Source of the DNA: Bacillus sp. OK048
GTDB lineage: Bacteria > Bacillota > Bacilli > Bacillales > Cytobacillaceae
DNA: 64,000 nt
NCBI RefSeq assembly: GCF_900103525.1
Contig: NZ_FNHN01000001.1
Coordinates: 374,958 to 438,957 of the forward strand
Reading direction: 5' to 3'
The position numbers were made by a program, and so were the translations under genes. Under the pieces are notes generated by a model. The model saw nothing but the letters and a program-made list of their open reading frames with translations. It did not search any database and was not told the origin of the DNA. Positions 27,238 through 36,136 of this stretch are shown here, piece after piece. Every line of letters starts with the position of its first letter. Position 1 is the stretch's first letter.

Positions 27238-27258
27238 CAGGCCAAAAAAAACGGCCTG
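27238..27258 (-). terminator. Terminator after rhaR
   Basis: CAGGCC (27238-27243) / GGCCTG (27253-27258). On the minus strand the loop is T-rich and a run of Ts follows the stem. It lies 16 bases after the DeoR-family stop. Confidence 0.7.
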
Positions 27259-27273
27259 AATAAGTAATTTTCC

Positions 27274-28041
27274 TTATATTTTGTTTGCTAGTACCACATT
27301 TATTTGTTTTTCTTCTAATTGTTTTATTATTTCTACATCTAAATTTGAATCCGTAATTATGCAGTCAGCCTTTGTAATAGGGAAAATTTGCGAAAATGCC
27401 CGTGTTCCAAATTTACTGGAATCTACCATCAATATAATTTCATCCGATATCTCCATCATTTGCTTTTTTAAAAGTGCTTGTGACTCATTTAAGTCACTAA
27501 GACCTTTTTCCAAGTGGACTCCTTTACAAGATAGAAAAGCTTTGTTGACATGATACATACTAAGAGATCGTTCTGCAAGCGGACCGACATATGATAGGGA
27601 TTGCGGTAATAATGTTCCGCCTGTAGAAATCACTTTGATTTGTTCCTTTTTACTTAGCTCAATTGCCACTTTTATCGAATTTGTAAGAACTGTTAATGGC
27701 ATATCTGGGAGTTCCTTAGCGACATACCATGCAGTTGTACTTGCATCTAGCACAATTTGATCACCTGGCTCGATGGAGCAAACCGCTACCGCTGCAATGG
27801 CTTTTTTTTCCGCTGCATTGGTTACTTCCCTCTCTAAATAAGAAGTCTCTCCTTTATCCTCTTCAATACTAACGGCCCCCCCATGACTGCGCATCAATAG
27901 ATTCTCTTTTTCTAATTTCTCGAGATCCCGTCGAATCGTTTCCTCTGTAACCGAAAAAATCTTGCTAAGCTCAGTTACTCGTATACTTAACCGTTCATTG
28001 ACTATTTCTACAATCTTTTTTTGTCTTTCTGCAACAAGCAT
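27274..28041 (-). CDS. rhaR: DeoR-family regulator of rhamnose use
   Basis: A 255-residue DeoR-type repressor. The N-terminal HTH is AERQKKIVEIVNERLSIRVTELSKIFSVTEETIRRDLEKLE, with the RSHGGA turn. The C-terminal DeoR sensor domain has GDQIVLDASTTAWYVAKEL, VISTGGTL and VDSSKFG. The start at 28041 is chosen for GAAGGGGT upstream. In B. subtilis the orthologous position in rhaEWRBMA is held by RhaR, a rhamnulose-1-phosphate-responsive repressor; the same role is likely here. Confidence 0.85.
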   Translation of the reverse strand: MLVAERQKKIVEIVNERLSIRVTELSKIFSVTEETIRRDLEKLEKENLLMRSHGGAVSIEEDKGETSYLEREVTNAAEKKAIAAVAVCSIEPGDQIVLDASTTAWYVAKELPDMPLTVLTNSIKVAIELSKKEQIKVISTGGTLLPQSLSYVGPLAERSLSMYHVNKAFLSCKGVHLEKGLSDLNESQALLKKQMMEISDEIILMVDSSKFGTRAFSQIFPITKADCIITDSNLDVEIIKQLEEKQINVVLANKI

Positions 28042-28081
28042 TACTAATACCCCTTCCGAATCCACTACCACTAAATTTGTT

Positions 28082-28094
28082 TTTATGTTGATTT
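28082..28094. promoter_or_regulatory. Shared rhamnose-locus motif, rhaR copy
   Basis: TTTATGTTGATTT, exact inverse of the motif at 27099-27111, 41 bases upstream of the rhaR start. Suggests autoregulation together with rhaD. Confidence 0.5.
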
Positions 28095-28164
28095 ACCTTT
28101 ATTTCCACATCTATATATTTGCTAATTATAACATATTTTTTGAAAAACAAACATTTATCCATAA

Positions 28165-28207
28165 AAAAGACTCAAGATGGAACAGTTATTCCATCTTTGA
28201 GTCTTTT
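28165..28207 (-). terminator. Terminator after rhaA
   Basis: AAAAGACTCAAGATGGAA pairs with TTCCATCTTTGAGTCTTTT around CAGTTA. It overlaps the last bases before the rhaA stop region and separates rhaA from rhaR. Confidence 0.8.
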
Positions 28208-28211
28208 CAAA

Positions 28212-29465
28212 TTATCGTTTGGATAAAACCTCTGTTTCATAGGCTTTAACTTCTTCTAACCAAGATTCTCTTACTGGAACACCCATTTTTTCACAGTAGT
28301 AATCCCAAATAGCGCCAAATGGATAGGTTTTGAATTCTTCCATTAAAGCTAGTCTTTCAGTAAAGTTGCCCTCTTCTTGAAGTTGTCTTAGGTAATCATT
28401 GGGGACTAACATTGCATAAAGTAATGCCTTAATCATGTTGCGTGTACCAATGGTCCAAGCAGCAACACGGTTAATACTTGCGTCGAAGAAATCTAGTCCG
28501 ATGATAACGCGGTCTAAGGCGTCGTTACGAACGATTTCTAGCGCAATCTCTCTTAATTCATCATCTAAGATAACCACGTGGTCACTGTCCCAGCGAACTG
28601 GTCTTGAAACGTGCAAGGCAATTTTTTCACTAAATAACAGCATGGAAGAGATTTTGTTTGAAACTGTTTCTGTAGGATGATAGTGTCCAGTATCTAATAG
28701 GCATAATTTATCATTTTTCATCGCATAGTTTAGATAAAACTCGTGCGAACCAACCACATACGATTCAGAACCAATACCGAATACTTTACTTTCAACAGCG
28801 TCAAGGTTATATTTTTCATCTGATTCAACTGCAAAAATTTTATCCAATGATTCTTTTAATCTTTTTCTTGGAGTTAGTCGGTCGCTTGGGCTATCTTTGT
28901 AGCCATCTGGAATCCAAATGTTCGTTAATGCTGGAGTTCCAAGCTCTCTTCCGAAATATTCACCAATTTTACGACTGCCGATACAGTGATTAATCCAGAA
29001 TTCACGAATTTCTTCGTTTGGATGAGAAAGTGTTAAACCATCATCCGCTTTTGGATGTGAGAATAATGTTGGATTATAATCCAATCCAAGTCCATTTTCC
29101 TTTGCCCATTTTACCCAGTTTTCAAAATGCTTCGGTTCAAGCTGGTCACGTTCAACTACTTCACCATCCGTTTCAGCATAAATCGCATGTAAATTAACAC
29201 GATGCTTTCCTGGAATTAACGATAAAGCCTTTTCTAAATCACTTCTTAATTCTTCAGCTGTTGTTGCTTTACCTGGATAATTTCCAGTTACATCAATACC
29301 ACCAGATAATTCGTATTGGTTTACTTCGAATCCAGCAATATCATCGCCCTGCCAGCAATGAATAGAGATGGGTACTTTTTTCAACTTTTCTACGACTTCT
29401 TCAACGTCTATTCCCCATTTTGCATAAGCCTGTTTGGCAAATTGATAATTTTCTTTAATTGTCAT
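28212..29465 (-). CDS. rhaA: L-rhamnose isomerase
   Basis: A 417-residue enzyme converting L-rhamnose to L-rhamnulose with Mn2+. Family segments are [80 protein letters not shown] and the [14 protein letters not shown] metal-site region. Length equals RhaA of bacilli. RBS GGAAGGAAG. It follows rhaB by 22 bases in the same transcript. RhaM mutarotase, present in B. subtilis, is not found here. Confidence 0.95.
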   Translation of the reverse strand: MTIKENYQFAKQAYAKWGIDVEEVVEKLKKVPISIHCWQGDDIAGFEVNQYELSGGIDVTGNYPGKATTAEELRSDLEKALSLIPGKHRVNLHAIYAETDGEVVERDQLEPKHFENWVKWAKENGLGLDYNPTLFSHPKADDGLTLSHPNEEIREFWINHCIGSRKIGEYFGRELGTPALTNIWIPDGYKDSPSDRLTPRKRLKESLDKIFAVESDEKYNLDAVESKVFGIGSESYVVGSHEFYLNYAMKNDKLCLLDTGHYHPTETVSNKISSMLLFSEKIALHVSRPVRWDSDHVVILDDELREIALEIVRNDALDRVIIGLDFFDASINRVAAWTIGTRNMIKALLYAMLVPNDYLRQLQEEGNFTERLALMEEFKTYPFGAIWDYYCEKMGVPVRESWLEEVKAYETEVLSKR

Positions 29466-29487
29466 ATTTTTTTCTTCCTTCCTTTGT

Positions 29488-30906
29488 TTAACTGATTACA
29501 TGCCGAGCTGGTAGATATTTTTTTACTTCAAATGACTCTTTAATAATCAATCGTGCTTCTTTAATATCATTGATTTCTCCCAGAGCCATTAATTGGGCTG
29601 CTATGTTACCAATCGCAGTCGCTTCAACGGGTCCAGCGAACACTTCTTTATTTGTGACATCGGCAATCAGCTGGTTCAGCATTTCATTTTGGCAGCCGCC
29701 GCCGATAACATTAATTTTTTCAAATTTCTTTTCAAAGATTTCTTCAATTTCTGTTACGGTTTCCTGGTAGCTAGCAGCTAAACTTTCATACACACATTTC
29801 GCCACTTCGCCAGGTGTGCTTGGAACCGGTTGGCTGGTTTCAATGCAAAAGTTCATTATCTCTTGAATCATGTTTTCAGGTTTTAAGAACCGATCATCAT
29901 TGACATTTACTATCGCTTTGAAGTCATTTGCCTCTCTTGCAAGATCTACTAGTTTCCCAAAAGAATATTCATCATTGTAGTTTCGCTTTACTTCCTGGAT
30001 CATCCAAAGCCCCATGATATTTTTAAGGAAGCGGTATTGATAATCAATGCCGCCTTCATTTGTGAAATTATAGTCTAATGCTTTCGTAACGCAGATTGGA
30101 AAATAATTCTCTGTTCCCATTAATGACCATGTACCAGAACTAATATATATGGATTCATTCTCTTCTGGTACAGCGATAACTGCCGAACCTGTATCGTGGG
30201 TTGCTGGAAGAATTACCTGTAAATCAAACCCAAGCTCTGAAGCTAGTTCTTCCCTTAAGTGCCCAAGAACCGTTTTAGGTGTTTTAATTTCCTCGAACAT
30301 CTCTTTATTTATATCTAACTCATCTAGTAACTGTTGGTCCCATTTTTTCGTAAAAGCATTTACCAACTGTGTTGAGGTTGCGTTGGTATATTCATTTGCT
30401 TTCTTACCTGTGAGCAAGTAATTGAAATAATCGGGAATCATTAAAAACGATTTAGCTTTTTCTAAGATTTCTGGATTATTCTTTTTAATAGAATAGAGTT
30501 GATAGATCGTATTAAACTTTTGAAACTGAATTCCTGTTTCGAGATACAATCTCTCTTTGGAAAACAGCTTGAACACCTCTTCCATCAATCCATCGGTCCG
30601 CGGATCACGGTAAGAAACCGCTTCTGTTAACGGCTGATCATTTTCATCCAATAATAAAAAGTCAACGGCCCAAGTATCAATTCCAATGCTGTCAGGCTTT
30701 ATGTCCATTTCCTTACACTTTTTCAGTCCATTTTTGATTTCTTGAAAAAGTTTATCGACTTCCCAGCAAAAGGAATCCCCTTTTTCAACGATTTTATTTT
30801 CAAAACGATGAATTTCAGCTAGTTTTAATAGACTATCTTCAATATATCCCAATATAAGTCTTCCACTTGATGCACCGATGTCGACGGCTATACTGTATTT
30901 TGGCAT
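29488..30906 (-). CDS. rhaB: Rhamnulokinase
   Basis: A 472-residue FGGY-family kinase phosphorylating L-rhamnulose at O1. The N-terminal phosphate loop is [14 protein letters not shown]. Substrate-domain motifs are [15 protein letters not shown] and YRDPRTDG, and the C-terminal ATPase domain has [19 protein letters not shown]. Start at 30906 after GAAAGGTGATG. A consensus cre site lies 17 bases upstream. It heads the rhaB–rhaA transcript; rhaEW upstream has its own terminator. Confidence 0.93.
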   Translation of the reverse strand: MPKYSIAVDIGASSGRLILGYIEDSLLKLAEIHRFENKIVEKGDSFCWEVDKLFQEIKNGLKKCKEMDIKPDSIGIDTWAVDFLLLDENDQPLTEAVSYRDPRTDGLMEEVFKLFSKERLYLETGIQFQKFNTIYQLYSIKKNNPEILEKAKSFLMIPDYFNYLLTGKKANEYTNATSTQLVNAFTKKWDQQLLDELDINKEMFEEIKTPKTVLGHLREELASELGFDLQVILPATHDTGSAVIAVPEENESIYISSGTWSLMGTENYFPICVTKALDYNFTNEGGIDYQYRFLKNIMGLWMIQEVKRNYNDEYSFGKLVDLAREANDFKAIVNVNDDRFLKPENMIQEIMNFCIETSQPVPSTPGEVAKCVYESLAASYQETVTEIEEIFEKKFEKINVIGGGCQNEMLNQLIADVTNKEVFAGPVEATAIGNIAAQLMALGEINDIKEARLIIKESFEVKKYLPARHVIS

Positions 30907-30922
30907 AAACATCACCTTTCTA

Positions 30923-30937
30923 TTGGAAACGCTTACT
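30923..30937. promoter_or_regulatory. cre-like site before rhaB
   Basis: TTGGAAACGCTTACT fits WTGNAANCGNWNNCW at every position. It lies 17 bases upstream of the rhaB start and suggests CcpA control of rhaBA. Confidence 0.65.
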
Positions 30938-31026
30938 AATATCTCTATCATACTAGAAAACTATGATTTTCCTATAACGTGATTCGACTAAATTATTGTC
31001 CTTATTTGCAAGCAAAAATTTTAAAA

Positions 31027-31059
31027 GGAGATAACCCCAAAATATTCAAGGTTATCTCC
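31027..31059 (-). terminator. Terminator after rhaEW
   Basis: GGAGATAACC (31027-31036) / GGTTATCTCC (31050-31059), with A-rich flanks giving a U-run on the minus transcript. Confidence 0.75.
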
Positions 31060-31069
31060 TATGCCAATT

Positions 31070-33139
31070 TTATCTTGTAAACGCGGCTGGGACACCGCCA
31101 TCAACGGTTAACATACAACCTGTTGTTTTTTCAGATTTTGAAGAAGCAAAGAATGCAATCGATTCAGCAATATCAGATGGATAGATATTCACTAGCAGCG
31201 TCGTACGTTTACGGTAGTGTTCTTCTAATTGATCTGGGTAGATTCCGTACGCTGCCGCACGTTCTTCACGCCAGTTTGAACCCCAAATCGCAGAACCTTG
31301 AAGAACCGCATCTGGAAGAACAGAATTTACACGAATTCCGAATTCGCCACCTTCTGCTGCAATACATCTTGCTAAGTGTGTTTCAAGTGCTTTTACAGAA
31401 CTGTAAGCGGCAGCATTTTTTCCAGCGTACAGAGAGTTTTTCGAGCCAATAAATACCATGTTACCGCCTATGCCTTGACCCTTCATTTGCTTGAATGCTT
31501 CACGGGCAACTAAGAAGTAACCTGTTCCTAAAACATTTATGTTTAAGTTCCACTCTTTAAGAGAAGTTTCGTCGAATGGACTAGATGTAGCAAGACCTGC
31601 ATTGTTAACGATAATGTCTACACCACCAAAGGTGCGAGCTGTTTGGTCGAAAGCAGCTCCTACTTGCTCTTCGCTTGTAACATCCATCTTCACAGCAAGG
31701 GCACGGTTAGCACCGTATTGCTCGTTAATTTCTGCTGCTACTTTTTCTGCACCTTCAAGATTTAAATCTGCCAGCACAACATGGGCGCCTTCAGATACGA
31801 GACGACGAGCGGTTGCGCTACCGATACCGCCTGCACCACCAGTGATCAATGCTACTTTTCTAGAAAATTCTGCTTCAGCTGGAGCTAGAGTCAATTTGTA
31901 TAATTCTAATGGCCAGTATTCCACGTTATAGGATTCGTTTTCACTTAAAGAGACAAAATTTCCTAGTGTAGTAGAACCTTTCATCACCGCTATCGCACGG
32001 TGATATAATGCTCCACTTACTCTTGAATTATTTACATCCTTACCTGTATTCACCATACCTAAACCAGGGATAAGGATTACACGTGGAGCGGGTTCAAACA
32101 TTTTGTCGCCTACATGTTTGTTACGATCAAAGTATGCTTTGTATCCTTCCTTGAAGCTCGCAATACCTTCTTTCACACTAGCAATTAAAGCGTCAACATC
32201 TTTTGTTTGTGGATCCCAATTGATGTAAAGTGGAACCATTTTTGTATGAACTAAGTGGTCAGGACATGCTGCTCCAATTTGTGAAAGCTCAGGCGCTGCA
32301 TAGCTATTAACAAATTGAAGTACATCTTCACCACGGTCGTACGTTAAAAGCATTTTCTTTTCTTCACTTACAGCACCGCGGATAATTGGCATTACTTTTG
32401 CTAGAATGCTAGTTGCATCTTCTTCAGAAAGAGATTGATATTTCTGTCCGCCAAAAGTAGATTCTTCGTTTACTTTATCATTGATATATTGTTCTGCTTC
32501 ATTGATGATTTCGATTGTTTTTGCATAAGACTCTTCTGAGGTTTCCCCCCAAGTTACGAGTCCGTGTTTTTCCATTAATACTAATTCTGCATTTGGATTG
32601 TTTCTAACGCCTTCCGCGATCATTTTTGAAAGGGTGAAGCCAGGGCGTACATATGGTACCCAAACAAAACGATTTCCAAAAATCTCTTCAGCTAACCGCT
32701 TACCATTATCGGCACAGCAAAGGCTAATAATTGCATCTGGATGTGTGTGGTCAACATGCTTAAATGGTAAGAATGCATGCAATAACGTTTCAATAGAAGC
32801 TCTTGGATGCTTGCTGTCAATCATACAATGTGAAAGGTATGCAACCATATCCTCATCTGTCATTTCATCACGTTCAAATAATGGGAGAATATCCTCTAAA
32901 TTTAGTCCTGTAAAGTTATGAGCCTTCATTGTCGCTAAATCAGATCCACTTCCCTTTACCCACATAACCTCAATATCACGTCCACGGAAATCTTTTTCCG
33001 TCGTTTTCATTGAAGTGTTGCCGCCACCCCAGTTACATACGGCACGATCGGTTCCAATCAAATTGGACCGATAGACTAATTCTTCTACCCCTTTTGATAC
33101 CTGCGCAGCTTGTTCTTGATTCCAAAGATTCTTAACCAT
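31070..33139 (-). CDS. rhaEW: Bifunctional rhamnulose-1-phosphate aldolase / lactaldehyde dehydrogenase
   Basis: A 689-residue fusion. The N-terminal class II aldolase domain (about 1-400) has CNWGGGNTSMKTTE, VKGSGSDLATM and HVDHTHPDAIISL. The C-terminal SDR domain (about 425-689) has ALITGGAGGIGSATARRL, NNAGLAT and the YSSVKALE active site. In B. subtilis the fusion (YuxG) cleaves rhamnulose-1-phosphate and oxidises L-lactaldehyde to lactate. RBS GGAGGATTTTGG. Upstream lie repeated TTTTGTTTATA elements, candidate RhaR sites. It makes the separate RhaD redundant for the aldol step. Confidence 0.92.
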   Translation of the reverse strand: MVKNLWNQEQAAQVSKGVEELVYRSNLIGTDRAVCNWGGGNTSMKTTEKDFRGRDIEVMWVKGSGSDLATMKAHNFTGLNLEDILPLFERDEMTDEDMVAYLSHCMIDSKHPRASIETLLHAFLPFKHVDHTHPDAIISLCCADNGKRLAEEIFGNRFVWVPYVRPGFTLSKMIAEGVRNNPNAELVLMEKHGLVTWGETSEESYAKTIEIINEAEQYINDKVNEESTFGGQKYQSLSEEDATSILAKVMPIIRGAVSEEKKMLLTYDRGEDVLQFVNSYAAPELSQIGAACPDHLVHTKMVPLYINWDPQTKDVDALIASVKEGIASFKEGYKAYFDRNKHVGDKMFEPAPRVILIPGLGMVNTGKDVNNSRVSGALYHRAIAVMKGSTTLGNFVSLSENESYNVEYWPLELYKLTLAPAEAEFSRKVALITGGAGGIGSATARRLVSEGAHVVLADLNLEGAEKVAAEINEQYGANRALAVKMDVTSEEQVGAAFDQTARTFGGVDIIVNNAGLATSSPFDETSLKEWNLNINVLGTGYFLVAREAFKQMKGQGIGGNMVFIGSKNSLYAGKNAAAYSSVKALETHLARCIAAEGGEFGIRVNSVLPDAVLQGSAIWGSNWREERAAAYGIYPDQLEEHYRKRTTLLVNIYPSDIAESIAFFASSKSEKTTGCMLTVDGGVPAAFTR

Positions 33140-33297
33140 CCAAAATCCTCCATTTGTATGTTTATTAACTTCTGTATCTCATTATATTATAGTTCCGTTT
33201 GTTTTTGAATATTTATTTTTAATTTTGTTTATATTTTGTTTATATTTGTTTTTTACAAAAAGAAAAATCCGCCTCAAATGAGACAGACTTCTTTTAA
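33140..33297. other. rhaEW upstream region
   Basis: T-rich promoter region with near-repeats of TTTTGTTTATA at about 33221-33251, of the kind bound by DeoR-family repressors. No gene. Confidence 0.4.
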
Positions 33298-33429
33298 AGA
33301 TCGCTGAATATTAAATTTAGTAAGAAATCTAGGTTAAGTGTCCCACAGGATGTTTCGATTGTCGGTAATGATGATTCCTTTTTAGCAGAAGCTACCGATG
33401 TTAAACTAACTACCATTACACACCCATAA
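33298..33429 (+). pseudogene. LacI/AraR-type regulator C-terminal remnant
   Basis: Thirty-odd codons on the + strand read LSVPQDVSIVGNDDSFLAEA followed by DVKLTTITHP and a stop. VPxDVSIVGxDDS plus KLTTITHP is the classic C-terminal segment of LacI/GalR and AraR regulators. No start and no DNA-binding domain are present. It is a decayed regulator, on the opposite strand to the rhamnose genes. Confidence 0.75.
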
Positions 33430-33443
33430 GCATTATCATTATT

Positions 33444-33803
33444 TTACTGTTTCAATTGATTCAATTCGTTGATACATTCCTGAACTAGAGTAACTCCCTG
33501 GCTCATGGATGCACCGCCACCAAATGCAGCAGTTACAGCAACCGCTTCTAGAATTTCTTGTTCTGAACATCCTTGGTCGAGACACCCTTTTGTATGATAG
33601 ATAATACAATATTCATCCTGCGCATGGATGCTAATTCCTAATGCAATTAACTGTTTTTGTTTTTGAGATAAAGATCCTTCATTAAAACACTCTTCCGTAA
33701 AAGCATTAAACTTAGTTGCAAAGTCAGGCATCTTCTGCGTAAACAAACCAAGACCTTGTTTATATTTGATAAGTGCAGATTGAGTAGAATTCCCAGTGTT
33801 CAT
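33444..33803 (-). CDS. Carboxymuconolactone decarboxylase-family (AhpD-like) protein
   Basis: A 119-residue CMD-family protein. It shows [56 protein letters not shown], the AhpD-like helix pair. The CxxC redox pair of AhpD is not present in that spacing (YCIIYH has one cysteine), so alkylhydroperoxidase activity is uncertain. The start at 33803 follows GGAGACGGTG; the 19 extra upstream codons have no ribosome site. Monocistronic and placed between rhaEW and two lipoproteins. Confidence 0.82.
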   Translation of the reverse strand: MNTGNSTQSALIKYKQGLGLFTQKMPDFATKFNAFTEECFNEGSLSQKQKQLIALGISIHAQDEYCIIYHTKGCLDQGCSEQEILEAVAVTAAFGGGASMSQGVTLVQECINELNQLKQ

Positions 33804-33929
33804 TATCACCGTCTCCATTTCATCATTTAATTGGACCAAAATTATTATGAGCAAATTCAATACTTTTTATCAAAAATCATAAGTTTTTACTGGTCCACAC
33901 GTTTTACCATAGTGATAAATAAAGACAAT

Positions 33930-33951
33930 GCCCTTCTCAACCGAGAAGGGC
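33930..33951 (-). terminator. Terminator after the lipoprotein gene
   Basis: GCCCTTCTC / GAGAAGGGC with loop AACC, 7 bases after the stop of the 34-kb lipoprotein. Confidence 0.75.
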
Positions 33952-33957
33952 TAAAAT

Positions 33958-34653
33958 TTACCATGAAACGACAATCCAATCATCCTGCTTAAATATGGTA
34001 AAATCATCATCAAATTCCTCTGGGCCAACTAAATGAACACTTTCACCGGTCTGATTTACATGTTTAATTCCCTTAATAATATCTGCCGCATACTCGCCCT
34101 TATCTGACATTAAATCGCCTAGAATATTTATATAATCCGATTTCGCATTCGCAACTCCTGTACTCATTCCTACGAGTACCTCTCCATCCTTCACAACGGC
34201 AAAAACATCCGAATAAGGAATCGCATATAGCTTTGCCCCATATCTTTCGGCAACCGTTATCCAGTCAATAAATTTTTCTTCATGCATTAAATTAATATAT
34301 TTAGTATCTTCAATAAGTATAAAATCCTCGGATTGATCCTCTTCTAAAATTACATCTTCTTGGTACGAAGGGACCTGTGGTGCAGACGTTGCTTCCAAGT
34401 GATTTTCTATTTTAGGTGAGGTCGTGACAGGAATATTTTGCGTTACTTCACTTTTTCTATTATCACTGTTTATCTGGTCTGAGACTTTCATCCATTCATT
34501 AGTGGAAATAATTTGAGTTGGTGAAGAAGTATTTTCAACAATAGTCTCTTTTTTAGCATTACTATTTGCCTCTGTTACCATGTCTTCAGAGGAACATCCA
34601 GCCATAATCATTAAAGAAATCAGCAATAGTAAGAAATATTTCATCACGTTCAA
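33958..34653 (-). CDS. Uncharacterised lipoprotein
   Basis: About 231 residues. The signal peptide MKYFLLLLISLMIMAGC ends in a lipobox (IMAGC), so the protein should be lipidated and held on the outer face of the membrane. A Ser/Thr/Asn-rich linker covers about 20-100. A C-terminal domain of about 130 residues has FIDWITVAERYGAKLYAIPY and FAVVKDGEVLVGMSTGVANA. No family recognised. Start is TTG at 34653 (6 bases after GGGGGAG) or the ATG nine bases on. Sporulation or stress roles are guesses only. Confidence 0.72.
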   Translation of the reverse strand: MNVMKYFLLLLISLMIMAGCSSEDMVTEANSNAKKETIVENTSSPTQIISTNEWMKVSDQINSDNRKSEVTQNIPVTTSPKIENHLEATSAPQVPSYQEDVILEEDQSEDFILIEDTKYINLMHEEKFIDWITVAERYGAKLYAIPYSDVFAVVKDGEVLVGMSTGVANAKSDYINILGDLMSDKGEYAADIIKGIKHVNQTGESVHLVGPEEFDDDFTIFKQDDWIVVSW

Positions 34654-34764
34654 TGTTCTCTCCCCCAAAATTCTCTATACTTATTAGACGTTTATCGGAC
34701 GAAAACGTTTCATTTTTATAAAAATTAGAATTATTATATTTTATTTATTATGAGAAGTTATGGG

Positions 34765-34792
34765 AAAAAGGAATCCCGAAGGATTCCTTTTT
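34765..34792 (-). terminator. Terminator after the CAP-domain gene
   Basis: AAAAAGGAATCC-cgaa-GGATTCCTTTTT, a perfect 12-bp stem with A and T runs, between the two lipoprotein genes. Confidence 0.85.
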
Positions 34793-34798
34793 GCTGCT

Positions 34799-35926
34799 TT
34801 ATTTTCCGATAAACATTTGTGTCCAGTGGTTGCCAGACTTTTCGTACCCTACTCCGATATGGGTGTAGTTGGCACTTAAAATGTTTTTCCTATGCCCCTC
34901 ACTGTTCATCCATTCATTTACGACTTCCTGTGGTGTTCGTTGTCCCTGGGCGATATTCTCCCCTGCAGACTTATACGTCACTCCAAAGTCCCTCATCATG
35001 TCAAATGGTGAACCATAGGTTGGGCTTGTGTGTGAAAAATAATTGTTTTGTTGCATGTCCACTGATTTCTTTTGTGCAACTCCACTCAATTGTGCATCTG
35101 CTTTTAGAGCTGCTAATCCATTTTTACTGCGCTGTGCATTGGTTAAATCAATCACCTGCTGTACATATTGATTAACATCACCAGTAGTTGGCGCAGGTGC
35201 AGCTGGTTTCGGTGCTGGTTTTGGTGCTGGTGTTGCTGGCGCTGGTGCTGCTGGTGTCGGAGCCGTCGGTGCTGGTGCTGGCACTGTTGGTACTGGCTCT
35301 GTTGGTACTGGCTCTGTTGGTGCCGGTGCTGCTGGTGCTGGTACAATTGGTACTTGTTGTTGCCTTGGAGTTTGTCCTTGTTGGTTTCCTCCAAATTGAT
35401 ACCATTGGACTGATCCGAATGGGATATAACGATACTTAGCATGTTGAGTCAAGATCGCTTTTGTATGAGGGTAGTTGTTACTATCCACATTTGTGCGATC
35501 CGCAGAAATATTCAATGCGTCATTGGTATTCACATTACGATTATTATTGTAATTTACATTACGATCATAATTGTAACTCACATTTCGATCATTAAAGATA
35601 TGTCTGTCTGTGTTCAGACGGTTATTTACATTTCTTTGCATGTAGTAGCGATTGGTAGTTCGGTCATTATTTACATTGGTAACATTGTTTCTGTTATTTC
35701 GATCCCAATCAGAATCATTATTATCGTTATTGGTGTAATCTTCGGTGAGAAGACCATTATGATCAATCCCATTATCTTTGCCATTACGAACTTTTAAAGT
35801 TGTGTTGTTACGGTCTCCCATACCAGTACGGACTTCATCGGCAGCATTATTACTATTGTTATTACAAGCAGCTAGGCCAATTGTCAATATCCCTGATAGC
35901 AGTAAACCTAATGGCTTTTTTATCAA
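34799..35926 (-). CDS. CAP (SCP/PR-1) domain lipoprotein, YkwD-like
   Basis: A 375-residue secreted protein. The signal peptide ends in GLAAC, a lipobox. Residues about 22-150 are strongly Asn/Asp/Arg-rich with repeated RNVN and NNDR units. A Pro/Ala/Thr linker (about 200-250) has repeated PVPTEPVPT and APAPTAP units. The last 125 residues form a CAP domain: VIDLTNAQRSKNGLAALKAD, SVDMQQNNYFSHTSP, SAGENIAQGQRTPQEVVNEWMNSEGHRKNIL. This resembles B. subtilis YkwD and spore-associated SafA-like CAP proteins. Start TTG with AGGGGG. Probably in the envelope or spore. Confidence 0.83.
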   Translation of the reverse strand: MIKKPLGLLLSGILTIGLAACNNNSNNAADEVRTGMGDRNNTTLKVRNGKDNGIDHNGLLTEDYTNNDNNDSDWDRNNRNNVTNVNNDRTTNRYYMQRNVNNRLNTDRHIFNDRNVSYNYDRNVNYNNNRNVNTNDALNISADRTNVDSNNYPHTKAILTQHAKYRYIPFGSVQWYQFGGNQQGQTPRQQQVPIVPAPAAPAPTEPVPTEPVPTVPAPAPTAPTPAAPAPATPAPKPAPKPAAPAPTTGDVNQYVQQVIDLTNAQRSKNGLAALKADAQLSGVAQKKSVDMQQNNYFSHTSPTYGSPFDMMRDFGVTYKSAGENIAQGQRTPQEVVNEWMNSEGHRKNILSANYTHIGVGYEKSGNHWTQMFIGK

Positions 35927-36104
35927 ATTGATTACCCCCTTGCAAAATTTAATGTTTTTTGCCTCCTTATTTTTTGTGATTTTCTAAAATCTATTAATGG
36001 AAAATAATCGCATATTAGGACAAATTTTTATTACTATATACGGATAATTAGTGAATGTAAACAAAAACTAAAGTAACATCCAGAAATCTCTTCAAAAAAA
36101 ATAA

Positions 36105-36130
36105 ACAGGGGACAATTTTTTGTCCCCTGT
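36105..36130 (-). terminator. Terminator of the ten-gene flavoenzyme operon
   Basis: ACAGGGGACA / TGTCCCCTGT with loop ATTTTT, just after the etfA stop. It marks the end of the transcript that starts near 45.9 kb. Confidence 0.85.
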
Positions 36131-36136
36131 ACATCC

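Noticed and set aside
34799-35926. Several long opposite-strand and alternate-frame ORFs across the CAP gene
   Set aside because: They arise from the Pro/Ala and Asn repeats of the real gene and have biased compositions (poly-Gln, poly-Trp).
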